Assembly: GCF_030815125.1 (NCBI RefSeq)
Contig: NZ_JAUSWH010000001.1
Coordinates: 434,001 to 498,000 of the forward strand
DNA: 64,000 bases
Direction of reading: 5' to 3'
Source: Allorhizobium paknamense
GTDB lineage: Bacteria; Pseudomonadota; Alphaproteobacteria; Rhizobiales; Rhizobiaceae
Numbering within the stretch: position 1 is the stretch's first letter; every line of letters begins with the position of its first letter. The translations under genes were made by a program, and so were the position numbers. The notes under the pieces were generated by a model. It was not told where the DNA came from. It did no database searches and saw nothing but the letters and a program-made list of their open reading frames with translations. Below, piece after piece: positions 39,014 through 47,864 of this stretch.

Positions 39014-40945
39014 GTGTTTGCACATCTCTCGCTTAGAACTTCGCTTTTCAGTGCCTTCGCAGTCTTGATGTTGCTGCTGCTGTTGCAGGGCGCCTTTGCG
39101 CTCGGCTCCATGCGCGGCATTTTCTCCAATGTGTCCAGCCTGGCGGAAGATGCCGTTCCCAGCGTCGACATCACCAACCGTCTCAATATCTCGCTGGCCA
39201 ATCTGCGCGGGCTGGAAACGCGCCATGTGCTGAGCCGCACGCCCGAAGCCATCGACGCAGCCAGCACGGCCATAGACAAGGAAATCGCCAAGCTCAAAAG
39301 CCGCATGGCAACCTATGACACGCTTGTCTCGCTGCCGGAAGAAATGAAGGCCTATAGCGAGTTCAAGCGGCTTCTCGAGGATTATCTCGTCCTTGACCGC
39401 CGTATGGTGGCCCTTTCCAAGGCAGGCGCCAAGGATCAGGCCGCAGCCCTTCTCACTGGCGAGATGGTCAAGGTCTATGAGGCCATGGACGATCAGGCCG
39501 ATACCTTTCGCGATGCCAATGTGGACGCCGCCAAGGCCATGTATGCCGATGCCGCCCGGGCTTTCAATTGGGCCGTGCTGGAAAATGCCCTGATCCTGGC
39601 CTTCGGCGCCATCGCCGGAGTCTCCGCCATCATCTTCGTCTTCCGCTGCGTCTCCGCGCCCATTGCCCGGCTGACGGCGCTGATGCGACGACTGGCGGGC
39701 GGCGAGTTGAAGCTCACCGTGCCCTATCTAAATCAGGACAACGAAGTGGGTGACATGGCGCGCGCCGTGGAAGTCTTCCGCGAAAACGGCCTGAAGGTCA
39801 TCGCCATGAACGCCCAGGAACTGCATATGCGCGACAAATGCGACGAGTTGCGCGACCGGCTGGCCGAAGTGGTCAATGCCGCCGTCACCGGCGATTTTTC
39901 CCGCCGCATCGTCGCGGATCTGGAGTTTCCCGATCTCAATGCCTTTGCCGCCTCGATGAATGCCCTGGTGCAATCCATCGATACCGGCCTTGGCGAAACC
40001 CGCCGGGTCATTGCCTCACTGGCCGATGGCGATCTGACGGATGCCATGCAGGGCGAATTCCAGGGCGCCTTCGCCGAACTTCAAGCCAATGTCAACAACA
40101 CCATGACCCAGTTGCGGAGCATTGTCGGAGAAGTTCGAGCGGCGATCGACACGATCAATTCCGGCTCCGGCGAATTGCGCACGGCCTCGGATGACCTCGC
40201 CCGCCGCACCGAACAGCAGGCGGCAGCCCTGGAGGAAACCTCCTCGGCGCTGGAGGAAATCACCTCCGCCATCCACACCTCCACCGGTCGGGCCACGCAA
40301 ACCAGCCGCATGGTGGATGCCGCCCGCGTCAGCACGGAGGAGTCCGCTTCCGTCGTCAGCGACACGGTGGCCGCCATGGAGCGGATCGAGCAGGCCTCGG
40401 GTGAAATCGGCAAGATCATCAATGTCATTGATGAGATTGCCTTCCAGACCAATCTTCTGGCGCTGAATGCCGGTGTGGAAGCCGCCCGCGCAGGCGAAGC
40501 CGGCAAGGGCTTTGCCGTGGTGGCGCAGGAAGTGCGGGAACTGGCCCAACGCTCGGCGGGCGCGGCCAAGGACATCAAGACGCTGATCACCAAATCCGCC
40601 GACGAGGTGAATTCCGGCGTCCGGCTGGTCACCGCCACCGGCGATGCGCTTGGGCGCATCCGCGAGCATGTCGTGGAAATCAATGCGCAGATGCATGAAA
40701 TGGCCAATGCCGCCCGCGAACAATCCGGCAAGCTGACAGAAATCAATGCCGCCGTCGGCCAGATGGATCAGGTCACCCAGCGCAACGCCGCCATGGTGGA
40801 AGAAACCACCGCCAGCACCAACCGGCTGGCCGACGACACGGCAACGCTGGCTCGGCTGATTTCGCATTTCAAGCTGTCCGCCAATGAAAACCGCCGCAGC
40901 GGCAGCTCCGTCCGTGCATCGGGAAGCCTGCGGGCAGCAGGATGA
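39014..40945 (+). CDS. methyl-accepting chemotaxis protein
   Basis: A 643-residue chemoreceptor. GTG at 39014 was chosen because AGGAGG lies 4 bp before it and the protein then begins with a normal membrane anchor (LFSAFAVLMLLLLLQGAF). TTG at 38963 is an alternative. A periplasmic helical sensor with an N-terminal GSMRGIFSNVSSLAEDAVPS runs to about residue 190, TM2 follows, then two consecutive HAMP-like segments and the signalling domain with DEIAFQTNLLALNAGVEAAR. It ends RASGSLRAAG and lacks the tether pentapeptide of the other receptor here. Confidence 0.92.
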   Translation: MFAHLSLRTSLFSAFAVLMLLLLLQGAFALGSMRGIFSNVSSLAEDAVPSVDITNRLNISLANLRGLETRHVLSRTPEAIDAASTAIDKEIAKLKSRMATYDTLVSLPEEMKAYSEFKRLLEDYLVLDRRMVALSKAGAKDQAAALLTGEMVKVYEAMDDQADTFRDANVDAAKAMYADAARAFNWAVLENALILAFGAIAGVSAIIFVFRCVSAPIARLTALMRRLAGGELKLTVPYLNQDNEVGDMARAVEVFRENGLKVIAMNAQELHMRDKCDELRDRLAEVVNAAVTGDFSRRIVADLEFPDLNAFAASMNALVQSIDTGLGETRRVIASLADGDLTDAMQGEFQGAFAELQANVNNTMTQLRSIVGEVRAAIDTINSGSGELRTASDDLARRTEQQAAALEETSSALEEITSAIHTSTGRATQTSRMVDAARVSTEESASVVSDTVAAMERIEQASGEIGKIINVIDEIAFQTNLLALNAGVEAARAGEAGKGFAVVAQEVRELAQRSAGAAKDIKTLITKSADEVNSGVRLVTATGDALGRIREHVVEINAQMHEMANAAREQSGKLTEINAAVGQMDQVTQRNAAMVEETTASTNRLADDTATLARLISHFKLSANENRRSGSSVRASGSLRAAG

Positions 40946-40951
40946 GCCAGG

Positions 40952-40980
40952 ATCGGGAGCGTCAGAAAGGCGCTCCCGAT
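40952..40980 (+). terminator. hairpin after chemoreceptor gene
   Basis: ATCGGGAGCG (40952-40961) pairs with CGCTCCCGAT (40971-40980). There is no clear T-tract, so termination strength is uncertain. Confidence 0.55.
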
Positions 40981-40994
40981 ACTGTTGAAATTCC

Positions 40995-41099
40995 TAAAGC
41001 ACATTGCGGCTTATCAGCCTCATGCAACGTGCTTTACGTTCTTGGTTTAACGCATGTCGTTATCGCAAAACCGCTGCACACTTTTGCGCGACATGCTCT
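40995..41099 (+). repeat. RIME1-like palindromic element, copy 2
   Basis: Same 105-bp length and orientation as 33091-33195, with three substitutions. One lies in the first stem and is compatible with G-U pairing. It fills the gap between the second chemoreceptor and the deacetylase. Confidence 0.85.
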
Positions 41100-41282
41100 A
41101 AAACCTACATGAACGAGTAAGAAAACATTAACCCTGACGCCCCTAGAGATAGATGCAACAGGCAGCGATTTGTCAGGGCTCTTCCAGTCACGGCATAAGC
41201 TTGAGCGCGGGGGCGACCATCCTGGTTTTCGTCCTCGTTTCAGGCCCTGCCCCGCTTCTCCTCTCTTGCGCAGCCTTCCTCC

Positions 41283-42128
41283 ATGCTTCTCCGCCTGTTT
41301 GCCGCCGCTTCCGTCGTTCTCAGCCTGTCCGCCTGCGCCGGTGGCCAGGCCAAGCCCAAGCTTTCCGCCCAGACGGCCTTTGCGCCCGCCGCAGAGCCGC
41401 ATGCGCCGCTCAAGGCCGATGATCCGGTGCCGATGGAACCGCGCAAGTGGACGGGCGAGGCCAAAAAGCCGAACACCCTGGCCGGACGCACGCTGATCGT
41501 CTCCAGCCTGAAGGATCTGAAGCTTCAGCCCAAGGAAGTGGCCCTGACCTTCGATGATGGTCCCGCCCCGAAAAAGACGGACCGGATCCTCGCCATTCTC
41601 GATCAATATCAGGTGAAAGCCACCTTCCTCATGCTGGGAGAAATGGCCAAGGCGCATCCGGATCTTGCCAAACTCGTGGTTCAGGACGGCCATGAGGCTG
41701 GAAGCCACACCTTTCATCATCACGACCTGAAGGCCATGGCCTTCGAACAGGCGATGCAGGAAATCGACATGGGCCGTGACGCCGTGAAGCAGGCGACGGG
41801 CGCGCAGGAGGTCGGCTTCTTCCGCTTCCCCTATCTCTCGGATACCCCGCAACTGCGCCACGCGCTGGCGGCCCGCTCCACCGTGGTTCTGGATGTCGAC
41901 ATCGACACCAAGGATTATTTCAAGAACGACCCGTCCCAGGTTCTGGACCGGGCCATGACCGAATTGAACAAGAAACAGGGCGGCATCATCCTGATGCATG
42001 ACATCCACGCCCGCACAATCACCATGCTGCCGCTGCTGCTGGACCGCCTCGCCGCCGAGGGCTACACCGTGGTGACTTTGCACTATCAGCGCCCCTCTGC
42101 CCCGCCGGAAGTGGCGGGACATAGCTAG
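41283..42128 (+). CDS. polysaccharide deacetylase (NodB-homology) lipoprotein
   Basis: A 281-residue predicted lipoprotein. The lipobox LSAC puts the acylated cysteine at residue 18, so it is anchored in the envelope. The carbohydrate esterase 4 motifs are TFDDGP (89-94, metal Asp), HTFHH (142-146, metal histidines) and RFPY. Near the end, ILMHDIH carries the C-terminal histidine. It should remove acetyl groups from an N-acetylated glycan such as peptidoglycan or an exported polymer. The stop codon TAG is the first triplet of a repeat element. No clear ribosome site precedes the ATG. Confidence 0.88.
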   Translation: MLLRLFAAASVVLSLSACAGGQAKPKLSAQTAFAPAAEPHAPLKADDPVPMEPRKWTGEAKKPNTLAGRTLIVSSLKDLKLQPKEVALTFDDGPAPKKTDRILAILDQYQVKATFLMLGEMAKAHPDLAKLVVQDGHEAGSHTFHHHDLKAMAFEQAMQEIDMGRDAVKQATGAQEVGFFRFPYLSDTPQLRHALAARSTVVLDVDIDTKDYFKNDPSQVLDRAMTELNKKQGGIILMHDIHARTITMLPLLLDRLAAEGYTVVTLHYQRPSAPPEVAGHS

Positions 42129-42228
42129 AGCAGTTCCAGGAAAAGTGGAAACCGGTTTTCCCTCCGGAAATGCGTAGAAACAAAGAGTTAGAGCGTTTTA
42201 ATGTTTCCGTGAAACAATGAAACGCTCT
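42126..42228. repeat. TAGAG-type repeat unit followed by a palindrome
   Basis: The first part (42126-42182) matches the units at 36477-36600: TAGAGCAGTTCCAGGAAAAG, then CCGGTTTTCC and CCGGAAATGCG. The second part (42190-42228) is a hairpin with arms AGAGCGTTT/AAACGCTCT enclosing TGTTTC/GAAACA. It sits between convergent deacetylase and holC genes. Confidence 0.8.
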
Positions 42229-42230
42229 CA

Positions 42231-42677
42231 TCAGGCCTTCTTCTCCCACCGGCCTTGGGCATTCTGCTGCCAGTAGGTCAGATCATGGCCTTCGGCCTTC
42301 AGCCTTTTCCATTGCGCGCGGGCACGCTCAAGCTCCGCCTGGTCGTGGCCATCGAAGACGAAGACCACGCGGTCATAATCCATGTCGCCTGAAGGCTCCG
42401 CACCATCCACGTAAAAGCGCACGGTGGCGCTGTTGTCATTGGCGGCCGATAGCGTCAGCAGCACGGGCTGCTCGGCGGCAAAGCCCCCCGCCTCCGTGCC
42501 ATGCGCCAGAAAGCTTTCCTCGCGATAGGTCCATAAATGCTGGTCCAGCCGGTCGCGGCGGGCGGCATCGCGCATTTCCACCGCCACCCGCCAGCCCCGT
42601 TCCAGGCTCTTTTCCAGAAGTGCCGGCAAGGCATCTTCCAGCTTCGTTTCCGTCAGGTGATAGAAGAGAACCTGCAT
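42231..42677 (-). CDS. holC: DNA polymerase III chi subunit
   Basis: A 148-residue clamp-loader accessory protein that links the psi subunit to SSB. The ATG at 42677 gives MQVLFYHLTETKLEDALPAL, the normal HolC start; the longer open frame overlaps pepA and is spurious. Typical segments are TYREESFLAHGT and YDRVVFVFDGHD. It lies 10 bp after the pepA stop codon, the same pepA-holC order as in E. coli. Confidence 0.92.
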   Translation of the reverse strand: MQVLFYHLTETKLEDALPALLEKSLERGWRVAVEMRDAARRDRLDQHLWTYREESFLAHGTEAGGFAAEQPVLLTLSAANDNSATVRFYVDGAEPSGDMDYDRVVFVFDGHDQAELERARAQWKRLKAEGHDLTYWQQNAQGRWEKKA

Positions 42678-42687
42678 GGCGGCTGCC

Positions 42688-44181
42688 TCAGCCCTCATAG
42701 GCGTCCCGCACCAATCGGTCGAGAAGCCGCACGCCGAAGCCAGAGGCCCAGGAGGCATTGATCTCGTCATTGGGCGAGCCCATGGCCGTACCGGCAATGT
42801 CGAGATGCGCCCAGGGCGTATCCCCCACGAAGCGTTGCAGGAATTGCGCAGCGGTGATGGAGCCGCCATAGCGTCCGCCGGTATTCTTCATGTCGGCGAA
42901 TTTCGAATCGATCAGCTTGTCGTAATCCTTGCCGAGCGGCATGCGCCACAAACGCTCCTGGGTCTCCGCCCCGGCCTTCAGCAGGTTTTCCGCCAGCGCA
43001 TCATCATTGGAGAAAAGCCCGGCATGCAGATTGCCGAGCGCCACCATGATCGCCCCTGTCAGCGTGGCGAGATTGATCATGAAGGCGGGCTTGAAGCGCT
43101 CCTTGCAGTACCACAGCGCATCCCCCAGCACGAGCCGGCCTTCCGCATCGGTATTGATGATCTCGATGGTCTGGCCGGACATGGAGGTGACGATATCGCC
43201 GGGGCGCTGGGCATTGCCATCCGGCATGTTCTCCACAAGACCGAGAATGCCGACGGCATTGACCTTGGCCTTGCGCGCCGCCAGCACATGCATGAGGCCG
43301 ATCACGGCGGCAGCGCCACCCATGTCACCCTTCATGTCTTCCATGCCGCCAGCGGGCTTGATGGAAATACCGCCGCTGTCAAACACCACGCCCTTGCCGA
43401 TAAAGGCCAGAGGCTGGCGGTCGTCGCCAGCGCCCTTCCACTGCATCACCGCAAGACGCGGCGGCCGCACGGAGCCTTGCGCAACCCCCAGCAGCGCGCC
43501 CATGCCAAGCGCCTTCATCGCCGCCTCATCGAGGATTTCCACCTCGACGCCAAGCGCTTCCAATGCCTTCGCCTTCTCGGCAAATTCCACCGGCCCCAGC
43601 ACATTCGGCGGTAGGTTGACGAGATCGCGGGCAAGGATCACGCCTTCAGCCACGCCCTTGCTATCGCTTTCAAAAATCGCGTGCGCATCACGGGCGGCAT
43701 CGGTGACAATCTCCACCTTCACACTGACCGGCGGCTTGTCGTCCTCATCCTTCTTTTTGGTTTTATAGGTATCGAAGGCGTAGTTGCGCAACAGCATGCC
43801 CAGCGCGAAATCCGCCGCCTCGCGCCCGCCCGGCTGCAAGCCTTCCGCATCGAGAAAGATCGTCGCTTCGCCTGCCCCCTTCAGGTTGGCGCTGGCGGTG
43901 CCGCCCAGCTTCAGCCAGTCATGCGCGGTCAGATCCTCAGCCTTGCCTGCGCCCAGAATCACCAGCCGCTCGGCGGGCGAGCCCGCGGGCGCGATCAGGT
44001 CCAGCACGGAAAGCGCCTTGCCGGTAAACTTCGCGGTCGCTGCCGCCTTTTCAAACACGGAACCCGGGTCGAGAAGGGACGCTGCGGCAATGCCGCCCGC
44101 CTGCTTTTCCTTGAGGCTCAGCGCCAGCCCCGTGGAGAGCGCGGCAGTGTCTGTGAAGGAAATCTCAATCTTTGCGGGCAT
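42688..44181 (-). CDS. pepA: leucyl aminopeptidase (M17)
   Basis: A 497-residue two-metal aminopeptidase of the cytoplasm. The M17 signature NTDAEGRL lies in [17 protein letters not shown], and the second metal segment is [20 protein letters not shown] in related proteins, here split as [12 protein letters not shown] and KPAGGM. The start at 44181 follows GGAG. E. coli PepA also binds DNA; whether this one does cannot be judged. Confidence 0.96.
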   Translation of the reverse strand: MPAKIEISFTDTAALSTGLALSLKEKQAGGIAAASLLDPGSVFEKAAATAKFTGKALSVLDLIAPAGSPAERLVILGAGKAEDLTAHDWLKLGGTASANLKGAGEATIFLDAEGLQPGGREAADFALGMLLRNYAFDTYKTKKKDEDDKPPVSVKVEIVTDAARDAHAIFESDSKGVAEGVILARDLVNLPPNVLGPVEFAEKAKALEALGVEVEILDEAAMKALGMGALLGVAQGSVRPPRLAVMQWKGAGDDRQPLAFIGKGVVFDSGGISIKPAGGMEDMKGDMGGAAAVIGLMHVLAARKAKVNAVGILGLVENMPDGNAQRPGDIVTSMSGQTIEIINTDAEGRLVLGDALWYCKERFKPAFMINLATLTGAIMVALGNLHAGLFSNDDALAENLLKAGAETQERLWRMPLGKDYDKLIDSKFADMKNTGGRYGGSITAAQFLQRFVGDTPWAHLDIAGTAMGSPNDEINASWASGFGVRLLDRLVRDAYEG

Positions 44182-44377
44182 TTGGCACTCCGTCATACCG
44201 TTTTTTCAAGCGCCAGATCATCAGCCTTTTGGCCCGGAATGCAACAGCCGGAACGGCAAACCCAAACTTTTCCAGCACTCCGGCAAATGTGAACGCGGGT
44301 TGCCCGCATCTGTGTGTGGCTCTTTCGGATCAGTGCATGTATAAGCAGCCGCTCAAGGCCATCCCCGGAATGAGGGA

Positions 44378-45214
44378 ATGGCCAGGGTGATCTTGAAGCT
44401 TGGGGACGGCTTTCAATTCATGGCGGCGCATTCTTTCTTTCACGACCTGACCGCCCTGGAGCGCAATCCGGGCCGGGCAGCTATTCTTCTCACTGGCGCA
44501 TGGTTCATGCTGCTGGCCTTGTTCTATGCTCTGCCGCAGATCGATATCGATGTGGCGCAGCTCTTCTTTTTCCGCACGGCCTGCAGCCCGGAGCATGCCG
44601 CTGCCGTCTGCGGCACCTTTCCCTTGAGCAAGAACGGCTTTCTCGGCGCGGTGCGCAAACTGCTGTTCTACATGCCGCATGTCGCAGGGGTGGTCGTGCT
44701 GGTGGCGCTCATCATTGGCCTGAGGCGCGCGCGCGGCATGGCGGATCGCAAACATCTGCAACCGCTCTTCCTGGCGCTGACCAGCGTGATGATCGGCCCC
44801 TATCTGCTGGTCAACATGTATCTGAAGGAAGACTGGGGCCGACCGCGCCCCAACCAGACGGACCTGTTCGGCGGCCACCTCGCTTTCGTCCCGGCGGGCA
44901 GCCCCTTCGGCACCTGTGACCAGAACTGTTCCTTCATCTCCGGCGAAGCCGCCGGTGCGGGATGGCTGATCTGTCTTTTGCCGCTCCTGCCGGTGCGGGC
45001 GCGGCGCTTCCTCGGTCTGCCGATCATCGTGGTGTCGCTGCTCACGCCGCTTCTGCGGGTCTCCTTCGGTGCGCATTATCTTTCGGATGCCGTGCTGGGC
45101 TGGCTGTCCTCGCCCGTCGTCTTCGCCATCGTCGTGGCTGTGGCACAATGGCAAGAGCGTCGGAAAAACCGCAGGAGCGCATCGGGTTCCGCCCCGTCCT
45201 CAACAGGGGAATGA
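44378..45214 (+). CDS. PAP2-family membrane phosphatase (lipid phosphatase-like)
   Basis: A 278-residue protein with five to six membrane segments. PAP2 motif 1 is KEDWGRPRP and motif 3 is RVSFGAHYLSD, both intact. Motif 2, usually PSGH, reads ISGE here, so the usual histidine is glutamate. Four cysteines lie in predicted periplasmic loops (TACSPEHAAAVCG and GTCDQNC) and could form disulfides. Lipid A or phosphatidylglycerol-phosphate phosphatase activity is possible given the adjacent LPS export genes, but this is inference. The start is uncertain: ATG 44378 or 44420. Confidence 0.8.
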   Translation: MARVILKLGDGFQFMAAHSFFHDLTALERNPGRAAILLTGAWFMLLALFYALPQIDIDVAQLFFFRTACSPEHAAAVCGTFPLSKNGFLGAVRKLLFYMPHVAGVVVLVALIIGLRRARGMADRKHLQPLFLALTSVMIGPYLLVNMYLKEDWGRPRPNQTDLFGGHLAFVPAGSPFGTCDQNCSFISGEAAGAGWLICLLPLLPVRARRFLGLPIIVVSLLTPLLRVSFGAHYLSDAVLGWLSSPVVFAIVVAVAQWQERRKNRRSASGSAPSSTGE

Positions 45215-45600
45215 TGGTGTGGGACTTGTCTTTTCGTCACTCAGTGGGCAAATAGGGTCGGTTGCCCGGCGCCGTGAGGTCGCTGCGGCACGATGAAGTA
45301 AGGCCGTTTTGATCGATGGGGAAGATCGAAGCGCCTCGACTGTGATGGTTCTGGCTCGCGTTTGACCAATGTCCTTCCTGACGGCATGGCGTAGCAACCA
45401 GTTCTTTGTTGTCATGCATTTCCGGGCGGGAAATGCCCAAGGGCCGAGGATTGCTCATGCACAGACCCCAGGACCGGTTCCGGCAATGCCGCATGACAGG
45501 CCATGCCCTGACGGCGGTGCCCTCGCTCATGGTGATGTGCCTGCGGTTCCGGCAGGCCCGTGGCGGTCTTGAGCGTTAAGCGAGCGTGCAAGGGTCCGGC
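45215..45600. other. intergenic region upstream of lptF
   Basis: No convincing gene. A hairpin GCATTTCC/GGAAATGC lies at 45416-45423 and 45429-45436 with a 5-nt loop. The promoter of the lpt operon is probably here, but no clean -35/-10 pair stands out. Confidence 0.5.
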
Positions 45601-46779
45601 ATGAAACTTCTCGAACTCTATATTACCCGCCGTGTGGCGCAGATGTTCCTGACGGCGCTTCTGCCGGTGCTGGCGATCATCTGGACCACCCAGGTGCTGG
45701 CGCGCATCAATCTCGTCACCGATACCGGCCAGTCGATCGGCTCCTTCGCAACGCTCGCCACGCTGATCCTGCCCACCATCATTCCCATCGTCATGCCCTT
45801 TGCGGTGGTGATCGGCATCACCCAGAGCCTGACGGCGATGAACAACGATTCGGAACTGGCGGTCATCGATGCCGCCGGTGCGCCGCGTTCGATCATCATC
45901 CGGCCGCTCCTGATCTTCGCCATCGCCATCAGCCTGATCACTCTGGTGATCACCAATGTCATCCAGCCCAAGGTCAAGGTGGCGGCGCGGCAGATGATCG
46001 CCAATGCCTATGCCGACCTTCTCTCCACGGTGATCGAGGAAAAGACCTTCCGCAAAATCGAGGACGGGCTTTACGTGCAGATTTCGCAGCGGCTTGCGGG
46101 CCGCGTGCTGAAAGGTCTGTTCGTTGCCGATTACCGAGATCCTGCCTACGCGCTGATCTATTATGCCCGCGAAGGCGCGGTGGACGAGACCGGCACGGCG
46201 CTGATCATGCATGATGGCGAAGTGCATCGAAAGGCGCCCGGCGGCAGCGTCTCCATCGTCCGTTTCGATTCCTACGCCTTCGACCTGTCGGACCTCACCG
46301 AAACGCGCGGCAAGGCGAAGATGCGCCCGAGCGACCGCGATCTCGGCTTCCTGCTCAATCCGGACCCGAGTGACGAGGACTATCAGGATCATCCCGGCCA
46401 GTACCGGGCCGAACTGCACAAACGCCTGACGGAATGGCTGCTGCCGCTGGCCTTCGCCCTGATTTCGCTGGCGATTGCCGGTGACGCCCGATCGCATAGG
46501 GAAGCGCGGCTGCATCCCATGGTCTCGGCGCTGACGCTGGCACTGCTGCTCCGATGGCTGGCCTTTTATGCCGCCAACAAGGCGGAGAACAATGGCGCCT
46601 TCATCATTCTCATGTATGCGACACCGCTGCTGAGCGGCTTCATCGCCACGGCCGCCCTGATCCGGCAAAAGAAATCGCGCATGCCCGCCCCGCTTCGGCT
46701 GCTGGGCGAACGCGCCCTGGAGCAGCTTCGTGGACGGCTGCCGAAGGCGCTGCGCAATCAGGATGGAGGTCAATCGTGA
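45601..46779 (+). CDS. lptF: LPS export ABC permease LptF
   Basis: A 392-residue inner-membrane permease that, with LptG and LptB, extracts LPS and pushes it to the LptC-A-D bridge. ATG 45601 starts KLLELYITRRVAQMFL after AAGGG; the codons before are not conserved-looking. Two N-terminal membrane segments, a large periplasmic beta-jellyroll domain and four C-terminal segments follow. Its stop overlaps the GTG start of lptG. Confidence 0.92.
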   Translation: MKLLELYITRRVAQMFLTALLPVLAIIWTTQVLARINLVTDTGQSIGSFATLATLILPTIIPIVMPFAVVIGITQSLTAMNNDSELAVIDAAGAPRSIIIRPLLIFAIAISLITLVITNVIQPKVKVAARQMIANAYADLLSTVIEEKTFRKIEDGLYVQISQRLAGRVLKGLFVADYRDPAYALIYYAREGAVDETGTALIMHDGEVHRKAPGGSVSIVRFDSYAFDLSDLTETRGKAKMRPSDRDLGFLLNPDPSDEDYQDHPGQYRAELHKRLTEWLLPLAFALISLAIAGDARSHREARLHPMVSALTLALLLRWLAFYAANKAENNGAFIILMYATPLLSGFIATAALIRQKKSRMPAPLRLLGERALEQLRGRLPKALRNQDGGQS

Positions 46780-47864
46780 TCTTCAGCACGCTCAGCCGCT
46801 ATTTCCTCAAGCGGTACGTCACCACTGTGTTCTGGTTCCTGATCGGCATCGGCTCGATCATTTTCCTCATCGATTTCAGCGAGGTCAGCGGCCGCTTTTC
46901 CGACAATGCCGATTCGACGCTGTTCGGCGTGTTCCTGATGACGCTGGTGCGCCTGCCCGCCATTCTGCTGCAGACAGTGCCCTTCATCAGCCTGTTTGCC
47001 GGCATGACGGCGCTGATTGCGCTCAACCGCCGCTCCGAGCTTGTGGTGGCGCGGGCCGCCGGTATTTCCGTGTGGCAATTCATGGCGCCCTTCCTGTTCG
47101 GCGCCTTTCTTTTCGGTGTCGGCAGCGTGGTGGTTCTCAACCCGCTCGCGGCCATGGGCCAGGAAAAGGCGGCCCGCATGGAGGCCGACTGGCGCGATTC
47201 GCGCAAACCCGACCCCGGCAGCAATTCCATTCCCTGGATGCGGCAGATCTCCGGCAAGGACGATGTGATCATCGGGGCAAGTTCGGTGCTGGAAAACGGC
47301 TCGCTTTTGATGCAGGCCGTGTTTATCCACTTCGACAGCCACGGTGAGATCATTTTGAGACAGGATGCGCGGACCGCGAAGTTGCAAAATGGTTACTGGT
47401 TGCTTAACGAGGTGATCGAAACCCGCGAGGGCGAAGCACCGGTGCGGCTGGCATCGACACAGGTTCGTACCAATTTGAAAAAAGAATTTGTGCAGGAGCG
47501 TTTGGCACAGCCGGAAACCGTTGCTTTTTATGATATTTCTCAGAAAATCGCTGTTGCGCGATCCTTCGGCGTATCGACGAAGACATTGGAAACGCAGTTT
47601 CATTCGCTGCTCTCCACACCGTTCCTTCTCGTTGCTATGACGCTGATCGCGGCAACCGTGTCGCTCAAATTCAGCCGGTTCAACCAATCGAGATCGGTGA
47701 TTCTGGGTGGAATCATTTCGGGCTTCGTGCTTTATGTGGCAACGGTGCTCGTGAAGGCTTTCGGAAGCAGTGGCGTGGTGCCTCCGTTCGTCGCAACCTG
47801 GGTTCCCGTCATCGTAGCGACGGCGCTCGGAGCGACGATCCTGCTTCATCAGGAGGATGGTTAG
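46776..47864 (+). CDS. lptG: LPS export ABC permease LptG
   Basis: A 362-residue partner of LptF with the same topology: membrane segments at about 17-37, 60-85 and 100-125, a periplasmic domain, then C-terminal segments. GTG 46776 has GGAGGT five bases upstream and overlaps the lptF stop (GTGA). The long upstream open frame is a shadow of lptF. The stop overlaps the GTG start of lptD by one base. Confidence 0.92.
   Translation: MIFSTLSRYFLKRYVTTVFWFLIGIGSIIFLIDFSEVSGRFSDNADSTLFGVFLMTLVRLPAILLQTVPFISLFAGMTALIALNRRSELVVARAAGISVWQFMAPFLFGAFLFGVGSVVVLNPLAAMGQEKAARMEADWRDSRKPDPGSNSIPWMRQISGKDDVIIGASSVLENGSLLMQAVFIHFDSHGEIILRQDARTAKLQNGYWLLNEVIETREGEAPVRLASTQVRTNLKKEFVQERLAQPETVAFYDISQKIAVARSFGVSTKTLETQFHSLLSTPFLLVAMTLIAATVSLKFSRFNQSRSVILGGIISGFVLYVATVLVKAFGSSGVVPPFVATWVPVIVATALGATILLHQEDG

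Noticed and set aside
41283..42128. Naming the deacetylase nodB
   Set aside because: The catalytic domain is shared, but it is a lipoprotein outside any nod cluster and has no nodA or nodC beside it.
36477..42228. Whole segment as a genomic island
   Set aside because: Apart from the glycosyltransferase start and its promoter, base composition matches the flanks, and no integrase, tRNA or direct-repeat ends were found.
45369..45572. 67-codon open frame upstream of lptF
   Set aside because: No ribosome site, unusual composition and overlap with a hairpin; no sign of a real protein.
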